Assembly (NCBI RefSeq): GCF_027622945.1 | Contig: NZ_JAPZVQ010000013.1 | Location: 77,802 to 141,801, forward strand | Reading direction: 5' to 3' | Source: Glycomyces lechevalierae | Lineage (GTDB): Bacteria; Actinomycetota; Actinomycetes; Mycobacteriales; Micromonosporaceae | DNA: 64,000 nucleotides | Part shown: piece after piece, positions 42,585-51,552 of the stretch | Numbering within the stretch: position 1 is the first letter of the stretch | How the letters are laid out: each line of letters begins with the position of its first letter | Program-made: the position numbers and the translations under genes | The notes under the pieces: model-generated | The model's input: only the letters and a program-made list of their open reading frames with translations | The model's database searches: none | Told to the model about the DNA's origin: nothing

Positions 42585-42619
42585 GCGTTGCTCGGGAACT
42601 GAGGCAGCATCCAGTCAAT

Positions 42620-42640
42620 TTTTGTTGTGTCACAACAAAA
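42620..42640. promoter_or_regulatory. Perfect 21-base palindrome
   Basis: TTTTGTTGTG and CACAACAAAA flank a single T. The AT-rich, odd-length, perfect symmetry is typical of a repressor operator. No gene starts directly after it: the next bases to 42850 have no convincing frame, so its target may have been lost. Confidence 0.55.
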
Positions 42641-42850
42641 CACAATGCTAGAGGCTCCCGGTGTCAAGGGTCCCGGTCCATGCGGCGTTCACCGATTGGT
42701 GGAGGCATTTGCTTTCGATGGCTGCCCGCCCCAGCGGCGACGGGCGGCCGATCACCAGGTCGCGTAGGACGCTTTTCGATGCGATCGCCTGGTGGGCCCT
42801 CCAAGTCCGATCATCCCCACTGGACCCGGCTTCTCAAACACTGCCAAGCC

Positions 42851-42901
42851 GCAGGTAGATGGGGTGGTGCCGCAAACAACAGCACCACCCCATCTACCTG
42901 C
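42851..42901. terminator. 20-base-stem hairpin terminator
   Basis: GCAGGTAGATGGGGTGGTGC (42851-42870) and its exact complement (42882-42901) enclose an 11-base loop. It lies 48 bases beyond the stop of the first secreted-protein gene, in the right place to end that transcript. Confidence 0.75.
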
Positions 42902-42948
42902 ACGCCTGAAAGAGACAGCGTTCAGCACCTAACCGAGCGTCTTCGGCA

Positions 42949-43311
42949 CTATGGGGTGTTGCTGGTCCAGATGCCGCCATCGACCACGAAGCTTCCCGGG
43001 GGGCAGCTCGCGTACGAGGGGACGTTGGAGACGGTCTGCCAGACGGACGGGTTGCGCGTGAACCGCGGGCCGCCGCCCTCGGTCTGGCACACCGCGAATG
43101 CCATCCAGGAACCGCCGTTGGCCTTGGTACAGCGAGCCAGCCAGCCGTTGTTGTACTGGTAGTCGGCGCATCCCGACGGCCAGCCCATGATGGACACGTC
43201 GTCGGAGGCCGGCGCCGCGTCAGGTGCCGCCGCCGCGGCTCCGTGGGCGCCGACGAGGAGGCTGATCGCCATCGCCATGGCGGCGAGCAGGGAGTAGATC
43301 GTCTTCTTCAT
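42949..43311 (-). CDS. Small secreted four-cysteine protein
   Basis: A 120-residue exported protein. The signal peptide (MKKTIYSLLAAMAMAISLLV ... AAAA) ends near residue 30. The mature part of about 90 residues has four Cys and the motif GWPSGCADYQYNNGWLARC, then NGGSWMAFAVC, and ends IWTSNTP. It is a paralogue of the protein encoded 43 bases upstream. The Cys spacing predicts two disulfides. Function unknown; an inhibitor, lectin-like or surface role is possible. Confidence 0.75.
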   Translation of the reverse strand: MKKTIYSLLAAMAMAISLLVGAHGAAAAAPDAAPASDDVSIMGWPSGCADYQYNNGWLARCTKANGGSWMAFAVCQTEGGGPRFTRNPSVWQTVSNVPSYASCPPGSFVVDGGIWTSNTP

Positions 43312-43353
43312 CAGAGGTTGATCCTTTCTTGATCGATCCGGGTCGGTGCCGGG

Positions 43354-43707
43354 TCAGGGGGTCGGTGAGGTCCACACGTTTGCGCTCACGGCCTTAGAGC
43401 TGCCGGGGCAGAACGCCCTGGACCACCCGGTCTGCCGCCACGTGCCGTTGACGATGAAGGTGTTGCCGTTGCTGTCCTTACAGGTCGCCACGGCCTGGTA
43501 GGAGCCGCCATTGTGGCTGGAGCACGAGGCGACCCCGCCCCAGTCCTGGACCTGGGCGGTGCACCCGGTCGGCCAGCCCTGGGCGGATACGTCACCGGCC
43601 ATCGCGGGCGCGGCTGAGCCGAGCGCGAGGATTCCGGTCATCATCGTTCCGAGCAGCGCCGCGGCCGCGGTCCGCCGGAGGCGAGCATTCTTGAGCACCG
43701 TCTTCAC
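43354..43707 (-). CDS. Small secreted four-cysteine protein, paralogue
   Basis: A 117-residue exported protein with signal peptide RRTAAAALLGTMMTGILALG cut after AMA. The mature part has four Cys in the same order as its neighbour: GWPTGCTAQVQDWGGVASC, NGGSYQAVATC and RAFCPGSS, ending VWTSPTP. The GTG at 43707 gives a normal signal peptide; a start at 43755 adds charged residues. It is divergent from the SARP gene, which may control it. Confidence 0.75.
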   Translation of the reverse strand: MKTVLKNARLRRTAAAALLGTMMTGILALGSAAPAMAGDVSAQGWPTGCTAQVQDWGGVASCSSHNGGSYQAVATCKDSNGNTFIVNGTWRQTGWSRAFCPGSSKAVSANVWTSPTP

Positions 43708-43889
43708 CTGCTTTCTGTTGCGTTGCACCGATCTTGACTCGGTGTCTGATGTCACATCTTGCCCACGTAAGGTGGTGAAAAAGTGGTGAAACGATGGCCC
43801 GTGGGAGCAACCGCCCGCCTTGATCGCGGCGTATCGCTTTCGACCGGCTCTCTCCCGGTTCGCCTGAAACTATCCAATGAGGATGCAGC

Positions 43890-46800
43890 ATGCCTGAGCG
43901 CTCGGTGAAGTTTCGGATCCTGGGCCCGCTCGAACTGGTTCTTGACGGCAAAGGGGTGACGCCTCGGGCAGCGAAGCCGCGGGCGCTGCTGGCCCTGCTG
44001 CTACTCGAGGTGAACCGAGTGTCCGAACGCGACTGGCTCATTGACCAGCTGTGGGCCGGCAAACCCCCGAAGGCGGCAACGGCGACGCTACGCGCCTACG
44101 TCTACCAGCTGCGCAAAGAGCTGGGAGCGTTCGCCAGTGAAGTGGTGCTTCGCGCCCGGGGTGGCGGCTATGCCCTGGAGGCACTTCCCGAATCACTGGA
44201 CGCGCACCGTTTCGAAGCCCTCTCCGCTCGAGGACGGCAGGCGATGCGCTGCGGCCAGTTCGAAAAGGCGGCCACCGCGTTTCGAGAAGGGCTCGGCCTG
44301 TGGCGCGGTTCCGCTGCGTTCGCCGGCATCGACGTCCCGGCGGTGCGCGACAAGGCCCAACTCCTCGACGAGCTGCGCATGGACGTCACCGAGCAATGCC
44401 TCAGCGCGGAACTGGAACTGGAGACGCCCACGGCGGCGGTGGCCGAACTCGAACAGTTGACCACCGCGCACCCGATGCGCGAGAGCCTGTGGCGATTGCT
44501 CATGCTCGGCCTCTACCGGGCCGGGCGGGCCGGCGAGGCGCTCGTGACGTATCAGCGTCTGTATCGCCTGTTGGACGAAGAACTGGGCATCGCGCCTTCA
44601 CCGCCGGTCGAACGCCTGCATCGCCAGATCCTCGAAGGCGACCCGGGTCTGCAACGCCGCGCTGACGCCGCGCCACTTCGCTCGGAAACGGACGTGGCCT
44701 GGGTGGTGCCCCGGCAACTCCCCGCCGCCCCCGCCCACTTCACCGGGCGCTCCGAACAGCTCTCCGAAATGCACGAAGTACTGCTCGAGCCTGGGATTGA
44801 TCCGATCGGTGCAGTCGTGATCTGCGGCGCGGGCGGGATCGGCAAAACTGCTCTGGCCGTCCACTGGGCGCACCAGGTCGCCGATCGCTTTCCCGACGGG
44901 CAGCTGTACGTCAATCTGCGTGGTTTCGATCCAACTGGACAGCCGATGGCAACTGGTGAGGCCGTGCGCGCATTCCTCTCCGCGCTCGGAGTGCCACCCG
45001 AGAAGGTTCCGAAGGAGTTCGACGCCCAAGTCGGGCTGTACCGCAGTCTGGTGGCCGACAAACGAGTCCTGGTCGTCCTGGATAACGCGCACGATGCCGA
45101 GCAGGTTCGCCCGCTCCTCCCGGGCCGGGCGAACACCACGGCGGTCGTCACGAGCCGCGACCGGCTCTCTGAACTCATCGCCGAAGGCGCGCACTTGGTC
45201 ACGCTCGGCCAGCTAGACGCCGATGACGCCGGTCGGCTCCTGGCCAGGCGCCTTCGCAATCGCCGGACCGCCGCCGAACCCGACGCCACCGAGGCGATCA
45301 TCCACGCCTGCGCCGGACTGCCGCTCGCGCTGACGGTCGTCGCCGCCCGCGCCGCGGCGAACCCCGACTTCGCCCTCGCCGCGCTCGCAGCCGACCTGCG
45401 TGAGGCGACCAACCGGTTCGAGGCACTCACCGGATTCGACCCGGCCGCCGATGTCCGGTCCGTGTTCTCGTGGTCCTTCCGAGCGCTGTCGGCCGAAACC
45501 GCGCGGATGTTCCGGCTCCTCAGCGCACACCCAGGGCCCGACCTGACCGCAGCCGCGGCCGCCGCGGCTACCGGAATCGATCTGCAACAAGCTCGCCGAT
45601 CACTCGCCGAACTCGCACGCGCCAGCCTGCTGACCGAACAAGCCCCCGGCAGATTCATGTTCCACGACCTCCTGCGCGCCTACGCGGCTGACCTCGCCGA
45701 CGCCGAGGACGGTCGCGACGGCCTTGCCGCTGCTCGGCGGCGCGTCCTTGACTACTACCTGCATACCGCTTACGCCGGCCACCGGCTGATCAACCCGATC
45801 CAGGACCCCATCGCACTCGCGGCAGCCGCTCCCCGCGCCAATCCGGAATACCCCGAGGACGGTGGCGCGGCGATGGCGTGGTTCGTCGCCGAACACGCCG
45901 TGCTGCTCTCCGCCGTCCACCAAGCGGCCGCGCACGGGCTGGAGGACCACTGCTGGCAACTGGCCTGGGCCATCACCGATAACCTGCACCGCAGGGGCCA
46001 CTGGCATGACCTGCTGGGCTGTTGGCAGACGGTCTCGAATGCGGTCCGAGCACACAAAGACGAGGCTGTCCGTGTCCGAGTGCACCGCCGACTCGCACTG
46101 GCCTACTCCCTCATCGAGCGGTTCGAGGAGGCCCACGCGCTCCTCGACGAGGTGCAGATCTTGTGCCAGGAGATGGACGACTATGCCGGGCAGGGCCATC
46201 TGCTCCAGCTCCGCGGTTACATGTTGCGGCGTCAAGGACGGTTCGAGGAGGCGATCACGTGCAACCGGGACGCGCTCGAGCTGTACCGGGCGGTCGGACA
46301 CGAAGGCGGCCAGGCTGTCGCGCTCAACTCGATCGGATGGCACCACGCCCTCGTTGACGAGGACTACACGAAGGCGCTCTCATACTGCGAGGAGGCATTG
46401 GCTCTCGCGCAAGCGACCGGCGACCGCGCAGGGCAGGGAGCGACATTGGACAGCCTCGGGTACATCCGCCTCCGCCTCGGGCAACATGAACTGGCCATCG
46501 ACCACTACCAGCACTCCGTCGAACTCAGCCGGGAGCTCAGCTTCCGCTCGGGCGAGGCCGCTTCGCTCGCCAACCTCGGAGACGCCCAAAGCGTGGCCGG
46601 GGACGGCAAGGCGGCCTGGAACTCGTGGCAGCGGGCACTCAAGATCTTCGACGACCTCAACCATCCTGACGCTGACCGGATCCGCGCCAAGCTCGACGGG
46701 AACGCCCATGGAACCAATGACGTCCCCTTAGCCTCCGGGGTGACACCTACCGGTCCGGCTTGCACCCTGATCAAGTCCGCGATCGACTTCGGACTCAAGC

Positions 46801-47033
46801 TCGCGCCCCACCTCCGGACGGGGCACGAGTGGATCGGCCATCAAGGTGGTGCGGGAGGCAATGTGCGTTTTCTCCCGCCACGCCCGCACCGCCCTCCGAA
46901 TCCACCAAGCGCGCCGTCGTCACCAGGTACGACCAACTCGCCGTCCGCTTCATGGCCACCGGGACTCGCTCGTAACCTGCCCGGTCGGCGCCAACCGAGA
47001 AGACGCGCTCTTAGCTTGCGTTTTAACCTCTGA
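43890..47033 (+). CDS. SARP-family regulator (BTAD, NB-ARC, TPR)
   Basis: A 1047-residue AfsR-like regulator. The winged-helix DNA-binding domain (FRILGPLELVLDGKGVTPRA) is followed by BTAD (to about 255), NB-ARC with Walker A GAGGIGKTALAVHW (about residue 310), and TPR units from about 690 to 930. The last 90 residues are Pro/Arg-rich and may be readthrough after a small frameshift. GAGGA precedes the ATG by 6 bases. SARPs activate secondary-metabolite or developmental genes; here the closest candidates are the two divergent secreted-protein genes. Confidence 0.88.
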   Translation: MPERSVKFRILGPLELVLDGKGVTPRAAKPRALLALLLLEVNRVSERDWLIDQLWAGKPPKAATATLRAYVYQLRKELGAFASEVVLRARGGGYALEALPESLDAHRFEALSARGRQAMRCGQFEKAATAFREGLGLWRGSAAFAGIDVPAVRDKAQLLDELRMDVTEQCLSAELELETPTAAVAELEQLTTAHPMRESLWRLLMLGLYRAGRAGEALVTYQRLYRLLDEELGIAPSPPVERLHRQILEGDPGLQRRADAAPLRSETDVAWVVPRQLPAAPAHFTGRSEQLSEMHEVLLEPGIDPIGAVVICGAGGIGKTALAVHWAHQVADRFPDGQLYVNLRGFDPTGQPMATGEAVRAFLSALGVPPEKVPKEFDAQVGLYRSLVADKRVLVVLDNAHDAEQVRPLLPGRANTTAVVTSRDRLSELIAEGAHLVTLGQLDADDAGRLLARRLRNRRTAAEPDATEAIIHACAGLPLALTVVAARAAANPDFALAALAADLREATNRFEALTGFDPAADVRSVFSWSFRALSAETARMFRLLSAHPGPDLTAAAAAAATGIDLQQARRSLAELARASLLTEQAPGRFMFHDLLRAYAADLADAEDGRDGLAAARRRVLDYYLHTAYAGHRLINPIQDPIALAAAAPRANPEYPEDGGAAMAWFVAEHAVLLSAVHQAAAHGLEDHCWQLAWAITDNLHRRGHWHDLLGCWQTVSNAVRAHKDEAVRVRVHRRLALAYSLIERFEEAHALLDEVQILCQEMDDYAGQGHLLQLRGYMLRRQGRFEEAITCNRDALELYRAVGHEGGQAVALNSIGWHHALVDEDYTKALSYCEEALALAQATGDRAGQGATLDSLGYIRLRLGQHELAIDHYQHSVELSRELSFRSGEAASLANLGDAQSVAGDGKAAWNSWQRALKIFDDLNHPDADRIRAKLDGNAHGTNDVPLASGVTPTGPACTLIKSAIDFGLKLAPHLRTGHEWIGHQGGAGGNVRFLPPRPHRPPNPPSAPSSPGTTNSPSASWPPGLARNLPGRRQPRRRALSLRFNL

Positions 47034-47469
47034 GCCGTTCCGGTGCGGGATTCCCAGGGTGGCGGCGAACCAGGTCCTGCGATCGGCCTGGAGGTCATGG
47101 CGTCCTGCTCCGAGATGTAGTCTTCCGCCCGACGGCGCGACCATCGCGAGCTGGCGAGACCGATCCAGGAGGGCCATGTGGAGGACGAAGAGCGCATACG
47201 ATTCTCCAAGGTCTAGAAGGATGACATCGACCATGTAGTCAAGATACTGACGATGGATGAACTGGTTGCAGCTCATGAGCTCGCCAAGGAGCGACATTGG
47301 GGAGCCGCTTGGAGTTCAACCGATTCCCTGAGGGCGGAGGTAGATCCATCCTCCCGGTCACCGGCGCGCAGCCGACGGCCAGAAGGAGCTGCACAACGAT
47401 GGTCATCCTGTCGATCTCCGACACGCGGCTTTGCGGCCACGTCGTTCTCATCCTCGAAGAGGTGAGCAG
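47034..47469. other. Region without convincing gene
   Basis: No frame in these 436 bases has protein-like composition, a ribosome site and a plausible start together. Short open frames exist on both strands (for example minus 47297-46950), but they overlap each other and show no family motif. Confidence 0.5.
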
Positions 47470-48216
47470 GTGACGTACCTGGCAATCGTGCGACACGGTC
47501 AGACCGAGTGGAACCGCATCGGTGTCTTCACGGGCTGGGCCGATGAGGGACTCACCGAACAGGGGCACCGTGACAGCAAGGCCGCAGGGATGGCTTTGGC
47601 CAGATCTGGCGTAGATTGGGACACCGTCTACGTGTCAACTTTGCGTCGGTCGGCGGAGACTGCGACCGTAGCTATAGCAGAGTTGAACCACCGTCCCACC
47701 CCATACATCGTTGACTGGCGCATCAACGAACGTCATGTCGGCGATCTGGAGGGTGCACGGCGTGCGGATCTGGCTGCGACTCACGGTGCAGACCGAGTGG
47801 ACCAGTGGCGTTGGGGCAATGAGCGTCCCCCGCTCATGGATGTCGATGACCCCCGCCAGGCAGTGCATCGGTCACGTCACCCTGAGCTCGGAATGTCGAT
47901 TCCCCGCGGTGAGTCGCTTGCCGATGTCATCGCGCGGGTACAGCCATGGCTCACCCAAACCCAGGAAGCCGTTGCGGCATCGATCAACGTTGTCGCCTTC
48001 ACCCACGGCACAACATTTCGTGCCATCCGCATGCTAATCGAGGGTATTGCACCTGAAGACGCACATCTGATGCGACCCGCCAACGGAAGCCTCGTACTGT
48101 ACCGAATCGACAGCCTTCCTGTCGCACACCATGAAACATGTGAGAGTGGCTGTTCCTGCCTGCACCCCAACCCCACCCGGCTCAAGGCCTGTCACGAATC
48201 ACGGATGGAGTACTAG
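47470..48216 (+). CDS. Phosphoglycerate-mutase-like histidine phosphatase
   Basis: A 248-residue protein close to 2,3-bisphosphoglycerate-dependent phosphoglycerate mutase (GpmA, about 250 residues). The phosphohistidine motif is IVRHGQTEWNRIGVFTGWAD (residues 5-24), NERHVGDLEG carries the acid residue, and AFTHGTTFRAI the second histidine. The C terminus is Cys-rich, unlike GpmA. Either an extra mutase or a phosphatase acting on another substrate. The GTG start has GAGGTGAG upstream. The core-genome mutase presumably lies elsewhere. Confidence 0.85.
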   Translation: MTYLAIVRHGQTEWNRIGVFTGWADEGLTEQGHRDSKAAGMALARSGVDWDTVYVSTLRRSAETATVAIAELNHRPTPYIVDWRINERHVGDLEGARRADLAATHGADRVDQWRWGNERPPLMDVDDPRQAVHRSRHPELGMSIPRGESLADVIARVQPWLTQTQEAVAASINVVAFTHGTTFRAIRMLIEGIAPEDAHLMRPANGSLVLYRIDSLPVAHHETCESGCSCLHPNPTRLKACHESRMEY

Positions 48217-48220
48217 TGCA

Positions 48221-48322
48221 GTGCACGATCTGCTCAACACCACCGCTCAGGGATCCAAGCTGCACCGGATCACGACCGACGGCCACTGGTACACCCTCGA
48301 CCTCGCCGAAGACGAGCGGTGA
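48221..48322 (+). CDS. Small ORF before the S1-domain gene
   Basis: A 33-residue frame from GTG 48221: VHDLLNTTAQGSKLHRITTD and WYTLDLAEDER. Its stop is one base before the GTG of the next gene, so it could serve translational coupling. It may be the tail of a lost gene. Confidence 0.3.
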   Translation: MHDLLNTTAQGSKLHRITTDGHWYTLDLAEDER

Positions 48323-48323
48323 C

Positions 48324-49853
48324 GTGCTTTCCTTCGCATACCGCATCACCAAGTACGACCCCGTCGACCGCGACGCGTCGGGGCGCTACGTTGGTACCGA
48401 AGACACTGACACTGACACTGACACTGACACTGACACTGACACTGACACTGACAGTGACCGCGGCCCGGTCGAAACCGCGTACCTCCACGCGGTGGCGGCG
48501 TTCGCCGAAGACGCCGGTGTCAACCGATTCTCGATCCGGGAGCCGGGCGTCTCCGGTTCGCATCGCTTCGATGCAGGCCCGGCGGTGCCAAGCCATTGCC
48601 TCGCCGGCATCTTCCCGCCGGACCTGACCGGCTATCACGACGGCGCGACAGTCACGCTCGACGTTGCACTGGAACTGGTTCGCGCAATGCTGCGCGCGAC
48701 AGGGGCCTCGTGCCGCCTCGAAGTCGAGAACCTGTTCACGGTGCATATCGGATGGGACCAGTACGTCTACATCAGCACGCACGTATCTAGCGAAGCCGCA
48801 CTAGCCCGCACGCGTGCCCTCGGGTTGTTCCCCGAGCCGGTAGCGGCCTCTCCTTACGCTGCCTCCTTCGATGACTACGACGTGGAGCAGCGCCCCGCCG
48901 ACGACGACTTCTGGGCCCGGCTCGAGTGGTCCATCGCCATACGGCAGGCGGCGATCCTCGAAGAGACCGGAGTGGTCGGTGCTCCACGCTGGCACCGGCT
49001 CACACTCGACACCGTCGACTCGGTTCGGGCAGCTCTCACCCCGCGCGCGATGCTGTCAGTCTGGCCGGATCTGTCCACGGACAGCGCAGCAGTCATTGGG
49101 GAGCTTCCCGAGGAAGGTTTGGTTGAAGTCGTCTGGGAAGACGAAGACGGGCGGCTCAATGGCACCTTCGCCGACGACACGGATTATCCGGAGCTTGCCG
49201 AGACGATCCGCAGTGCTCGGGCTGCGGCTGTCCAGTTCGACGGAGGTAGCCGCCGACCATTCTTCACTGCGGTCCTCCCGGACAGCGACAGGGTGCTGCG
49301 GGCCAGATGGAGAACCGAACCGACTGAGAGCGACCGGCGCTGGGCCGTCTTGAAGACACTGCGCAGGGACCAAGTCCGCACCGGGACTGTCACCGCCATC
49401 CCTCCGTTCCTTGTCACGTTCGTTGACATCGGCGGAGCCCTCGGCCAGATCAACATTCCCGAACTGTCCTGGCGACACATTGAGCACCCGACCGACGTCG
49501 TCTCGATCGGCCCGGAGATCACCGTCAAGATTCTCGACGTCGACATGGTGCGCGAGCGGGTATCGCTGTCACTGCGGGCCGCGGACCGCAACCCTTTGGA
49601 GTCGTTTGTTGAGCGAGTCGGCCAGATCGTGACCGGCCCGGTGACGCAGGTCGTGCCGATTGGAGCGTTCGTGCGCATCGAGGACCGCGACGACGGCTTC
49701 GAAGGCATGGTGCTCAACGAGACCGACGGAGGACTGGAGCTTGCCGTCGGCGATGTAATCGCTGTGAGGATTGCCGAGGTGGATCCGTCGCGGCGCCACA
49801 TTCGCCTCGCCCACGCGGACCATACCGAGCCTTCCAATGACGACTTCCGCTGA
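48324..49853 (+). CDS. S1-domain protein with Asp-Thr repeat
   Basis: A 509-residue protein. Residues 27-42 are eight Asp-Thr pairs encoded by a perfect hexanucleotide array. The middle (45-340) is an uncharacterised domain with DQYVYISTHV and LVEVVWEDEDGRL. The C-terminal 150 residues contain two S1-like RNA-binding folds (VRTGTVTAIPPFLVTFVDIG and GQIVTGPVTQVVPIGAFVRI). Binding of RNA or ribosomes is likely; the rest is unknown. The GTG start is chosen by its position right after the small upstream ORF; the ribosome site is weak. Confidence 0.75.
   Translation: MLSFAYRITKYDPVDRDASGRYVGTEDTDTDTDTDTDTDTDTDSDRGPVETAYLHAVAAFAEDAGVNRFSIREPGVSGSHRFDAGPAVPSHCLAGIFPPDLTGYHDGATVTLDVALELVRAMLRATGASCRLEVENLFTVHIGWDQYVYISTHVSSEAALARTRALGLFPEPVAASPYAASFDDYDVEQRPADDDFWARLEWSIAIRQAAILEETGVVGAPRWHRLTLDTVDSVRAALTPRAMLSVWPDLSTDSAAVIGELPEEGLVEVVWEDEDGRLNGTFADDTDYPELAETIRSARAAAVQFDGGSRRPFFTAVLPDSDRVLRARWRTEPTESDRRWAVLKTLRRDQVRTGTVTAIPPFLVTFVDIGGALGQINIPELSWRHIEHPTDVVSIGPEITVKILDVDMVRERVSLSLRAADRNPLESFVERVGQIVTGPVTQVVPIGAFVRIEDRDDGFEGMVLNETDGGLELAVGDVIAVRIAEVDPSRRHIRLAHADHTEPSNDDFR
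48402..48449. repeat. Hexanucleotide repeat (GACACT)8
   Basis: Eight perfect GACACT units within the S1-domain gene encode an Asp-Thr repeat; a ninth unit is GACAGT. Slippage would change the repeat length by two residues without changing frame. Confidence 0.95.
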
Positions 49854-50114
49854 GTAGCGGTCGCGGCTGCTGCGTGATTCTCAGATCTGGGCAGGGTTGC
49901 CGCACATCTCGCACCGGTCCAGGTGTCGCGGCTCGATCATGTCCGCCACGTCGGGAGCGCCTCGGAGGTCCGGGTCGCATCGTGCCATCGCTGGAGCTGT
50001 CCGCCGAAGCGTGATACCAGGGACACGAGCATTCGGAATCAATGCCAGGACTGAATGCCACATTCGATGACAGACGAGATGCATTGTGCTGCAACGAATA
50101 TGAAAGGTATTTAC

Positions 50115-50120
50115 TATCAT
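50115..50120 (+). promoter_or_regulatory. -10 box of HTH copy A (leaderless)
   Basis: TATCAT lies 6 bases before the ATG at 50127 with no ribosome binding site. HTH copy C has TATCAA at the same distance from GTG 55603. Confidence 0.5.
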
Positions 50121-50126
50121 CGATAC

Positions 50127-50417
50127 ATGGTGGACCTTAACGCTGCTTACTACAACTCATCACCGCAGGTCACAGCCCTGTTGGTGCGCGTACGGGACGT
50201 CATTTTGGCCGCCGGTGACCCGGAACGGCACCAGACGGGACCGCGAGTCTCGGAGCTGGTGTCGCGGAGCGGTCAGCCCCGTGCGATCAGGGACCGCCTC
50301 GCTCCCGGGGAATACCAGAGGCTCCTGGCTGCAGCCCGGGCAGGAGCCCTTAGGAACGCGCTGGCCGAGGAGTTCGAGGTCAGCCGCCGCAGCATCTACC
50401 GACTCCTGAACGCCTGA
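50127..50417 (+). CDS. Small HTH protein, array copy A
   Basis: A 96-residue protein with a conserved N terminus (AAYYNSSPQVTALLVRVRDV), the middle GQPRAIRDRLAPGEYQRLL, and a C-terminal helix-turn-helix (NALAEEFEVSRRSIYRLLN) like that of site-specific recombinases. It has no catalytic domain, so it is probably a DNA-binding regulator. Two further full copies (52661, 55577) and one fragment (51134) lie within 6 kb, with related promoter regions. ATG 50127 is chosen because of the leaderless -10 box. Confidence 0.75.
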   Translation: MVDLNAAYYNSSPQVTALLVRVRDVILAAGDPERHQTGPRVSELVSRSGQPRAIRDRLAPGEYQRLLAAARAGALRNALAEEFEVSRRSIYRLLNA

Positions 50418-50517
50418 GAGGCGACACGGCACAGGCGGCATGGGGATCGAAACCCGTGCATCTGGGGTGCGCGTCTGTGGATGGGCCGCAATGGTTTCGG
50501 CTGGCTATGGTCGTGTG

Positions 50518-51135
50518 ATGGAGCTAAGTTTCGACACGGGTGTGCAGGTCATCGGCGCCGCGGCCGGGGTCCTCGCGACCTATTACGCCTACCGGCAGTT
50601 CCGGCTATCCCTCGCCAACCAGCAGCAACAGTCCGGCCCCGGGGACCGGCAGGGCTTCACCTGCAAGGGCTACAACAATCCTATGATGATCGGCGTGGCG
50701 GTCATGGTCGGTGCGATCGGTGTCTACGTCATCATCGGGCTCGCGCCCGACCGCGGCACCCCGACGGCCGACTTGCTGCTGGGCATGGGAGTCATGTTTC
50801 TGGCGGCGTTCTTCTACGACTGGGAAACGGCACCGTACCGGGTCGAGCTTGACGAGCAGGCCTTCACCGTCAAACGCAGCTACCGCCAGCCGAAGGCATG
50901 GCAGATCTCATGGGACCGCATCGACCACATCGCGATCAGGTGCAACTACTCCGATCAGCGTCTGGTGGTGGCCATCCTGCCCGAGGGCGGCGGATTCGCC
51001 CCCGGGATCCCGCAGAGCCGGTACGCGGCCGACTACGGCGGCTATGTGATGTGCGAATTGCGCGAGACCGAGCCCTCCGAAGAGGCCTTCATCGCGGCAC
51101 TGCGCCTCCGCTCTGGCAAAGAAGTTGCACGCTGA
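50518..51135 (+). CDS. Membrane protein with PH-like domain
   Basis: A 205-residue protein: an N-terminal membrane helix (VQVIGAAAGVLATYYAYRQF), two more helices (about residues 60-105), then a soluble domain (APYRVELDEQAFTVKRSYRQ; ISWDRIDHIAIRCNYSDQ) resembling a PH or bPH fold. The family is not certain. ATG 50518 has a TATGGT box 6 bases upstream and no ribosome site, so leaderless expression is likely. It overlaps the truncated HTH copy D at its end. Confidence 0.65.
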   Translation: MELSFDTGVQVIGAAAGVLATYYAYRQFRLSLANQQQQSGPGDRQGFTCKGYNNPMMIGVAVMVGAIGVYVIIGLAPDRGTPTADLLLGMGVMFLAAFFYDWETAPYRVELDEQAFTVKRSYRQPKAWQISWDRIDHIAIRCNYSDQRLVVAILPEGGGFAPGIPQSRYAADYGGYVMCELRETEPSEEAFIAALRLRSGKEVAR

Positions 51136-51298
51136 ACGTGAGCAGTCCAGTGAGCGGCGAGAGCGCCTTTGTGGTGATACGCCTGAGGAATACGAGCGCC
51201 TGCTCATTGCCGTCCGCGCGGGAGCATCAAGGAAGGCGCTGGCGGCCGAGTACGGGATCAGCCGCCGGAGCGTTGACCGACTCGCTGCGGGCAGCTGA
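51134..51298 (+). pseudogene. Truncated HTH gene, array copy D
   Basis: The frame PEEYERLLIAVRAGASRKAL then AAEYGISRRSVDRLAAGS and stop matches the C-terminal half of HTH copies A-C. The N-terminal half is missing and the frame opens inside the end of the membrane-protein gene. Confidence 0.65.
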
Positions 51299-51375
51299 GG
51301 ACTCGCCGAGAAGGCCACGTGCCGGGAATTGCTGATGTTTGCTCCTTGCACGGGCCTTCAGCGTTCCTGCCAGGC

Positions 51376-51530
51376 CTGAGTTCTTCAGGTCGGTGCCAAA
51401 AGTCGGTGAGTTTGGCGACGGCCAGGGCGACGTACTTGGCCCTCCAATACAGGTCGATGTGGGTGGCTCCGTCGATGCCGAACAGTTCGGCGTCATCGGC
51501 TTGCCGCATGACACTGCGACTGCGGCCTCG
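51376..51530 (-). pseudogene. C-terminal remnant of an alpha/beta hydrolase
   Basis: On the minus strand AELFGIDGATHIDLYWRAKY then VALAVAKLTDFWHR reads as the end of a hydrolase carrying the catalytic His (GATHIDLY is a known signature of such tails). The rest of the gene is missing. Confidence 0.5.
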
Positions 51531-51552
51531 CGGGAGAGCCGTGAATGGGGTG

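Noticed and set aside
43890-47033. Secondary-metabolite cluster around the SARP gene
   Set aside because: No polyketide, peptide or terpene synthase genes occur in the window.
46841-47297. Minus-strand frames beyond the SARP gene
   Set aside because: They overlap the SARP coding region or each other, lack family motifs and ribosome sites.
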